NCBI RefSeq assembly: GCF_032854445.1
Contig: NC_088295.1
Span: 23,917,385-23,981,384 of the forward strand
Reading direction: 5' to 3'
Origin: Liolophura sinensis
Taxonomy: Eukaryota > Mollusca > Polyplacophora > Chitonida > Chitonidae
Length of the DNA: 64,000 bases
The position numbers and the translations under genes were made by a program. The notes under the pieces are model-generated. The model made no database searches. It had not been told where the DNA came from and saw nothing but the letters and a program-made list of their open reading frames with translations. Position 1 is the first letter of the stretch. Each line of letters opens with the position of its first letter. Below are positions 63,948 to 64,000 of the stretch, one piece after another.

Positions 63948-64000
63948 CTGTTGACATTTACAATGAAACAACAACAAAACTTTTTGCCAAAAGGGCCATT

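Overview
This is a eukaryotic (animal) genomic window. It is AT-rich, gene-sparse and intron-rich, with GT-AG introns. SINE copies ending in (AAAT)n, a Tc1-like transposon, a Ty3/gypsy-like element and many short inverted-repeat elements point to a marine lophotrochozoan. From memory of similar repeats I favour a mollusc, but that is an inference. There is no sign of prokaryotic gene organisation.

One gene dominates the window. A very large cadherin runs on the minus strand from about 63.9 kb down to 67 bp, and it is open at both ends. I placed 48 exons (47 firm, 1 tentative) by matching acceptor, donor and reading phase across every junction. Together they encode about 2,900 residues: one partial and 27 complete extracellular cadherin (EC) repeats with 27 inter-repeat linkers. 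The last EC repeat is followed by a segment that I read as the start of a membrane-adjacent domain. The N-terminus with its signal peptide lies to the right of the window, and the transmembrane and cytoplasmic parts lie to the left. The repeat count and absence of EGF or laminin-G modules suggest the long Cdh23/Dachsous-type cadherins, but orthology is not proven. An RRKR furin-type site sits close to the membrane-proximal end.

Layout from right to left (gene order): EC repeats 1-4 (63.9-51.1 kb), whose introns hold a 115-bp tandem duplication of a splice-donor region and a decayed gypsy element with nested SINEs; EC 5-12 (50.1-34.3 kb) with SINEs, MITEs and a 43-bp tandem repeat; one 1,359-bp exon carrying about four EC repeats (33.4-32.1 kb); EC 16-23 (31.6-18.7 kb) with a tripled splice acceptor, a 105-bp higher-order repeat, a MITE and a Tc1-like element; EC 24-25 (18.0-12.7 kb); then a 9.6-kb intron filled by an 8.7-kb array of 62-bp units; and the membrane-proximal exons (3.1-0.07 kb).

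The most unusual theme is that three exon-intron boundaries of this gene are themselves tandemly duplicated: a 27-nt acceptor repeat that stays in frame, a 37-nt donor repeat whose distal copy gives a stop, and a 115-nt donor-plus-exon-end repeat present five times. I saw no second host gene; the other open frames are shadows, satellite sequence or transposon remnants.
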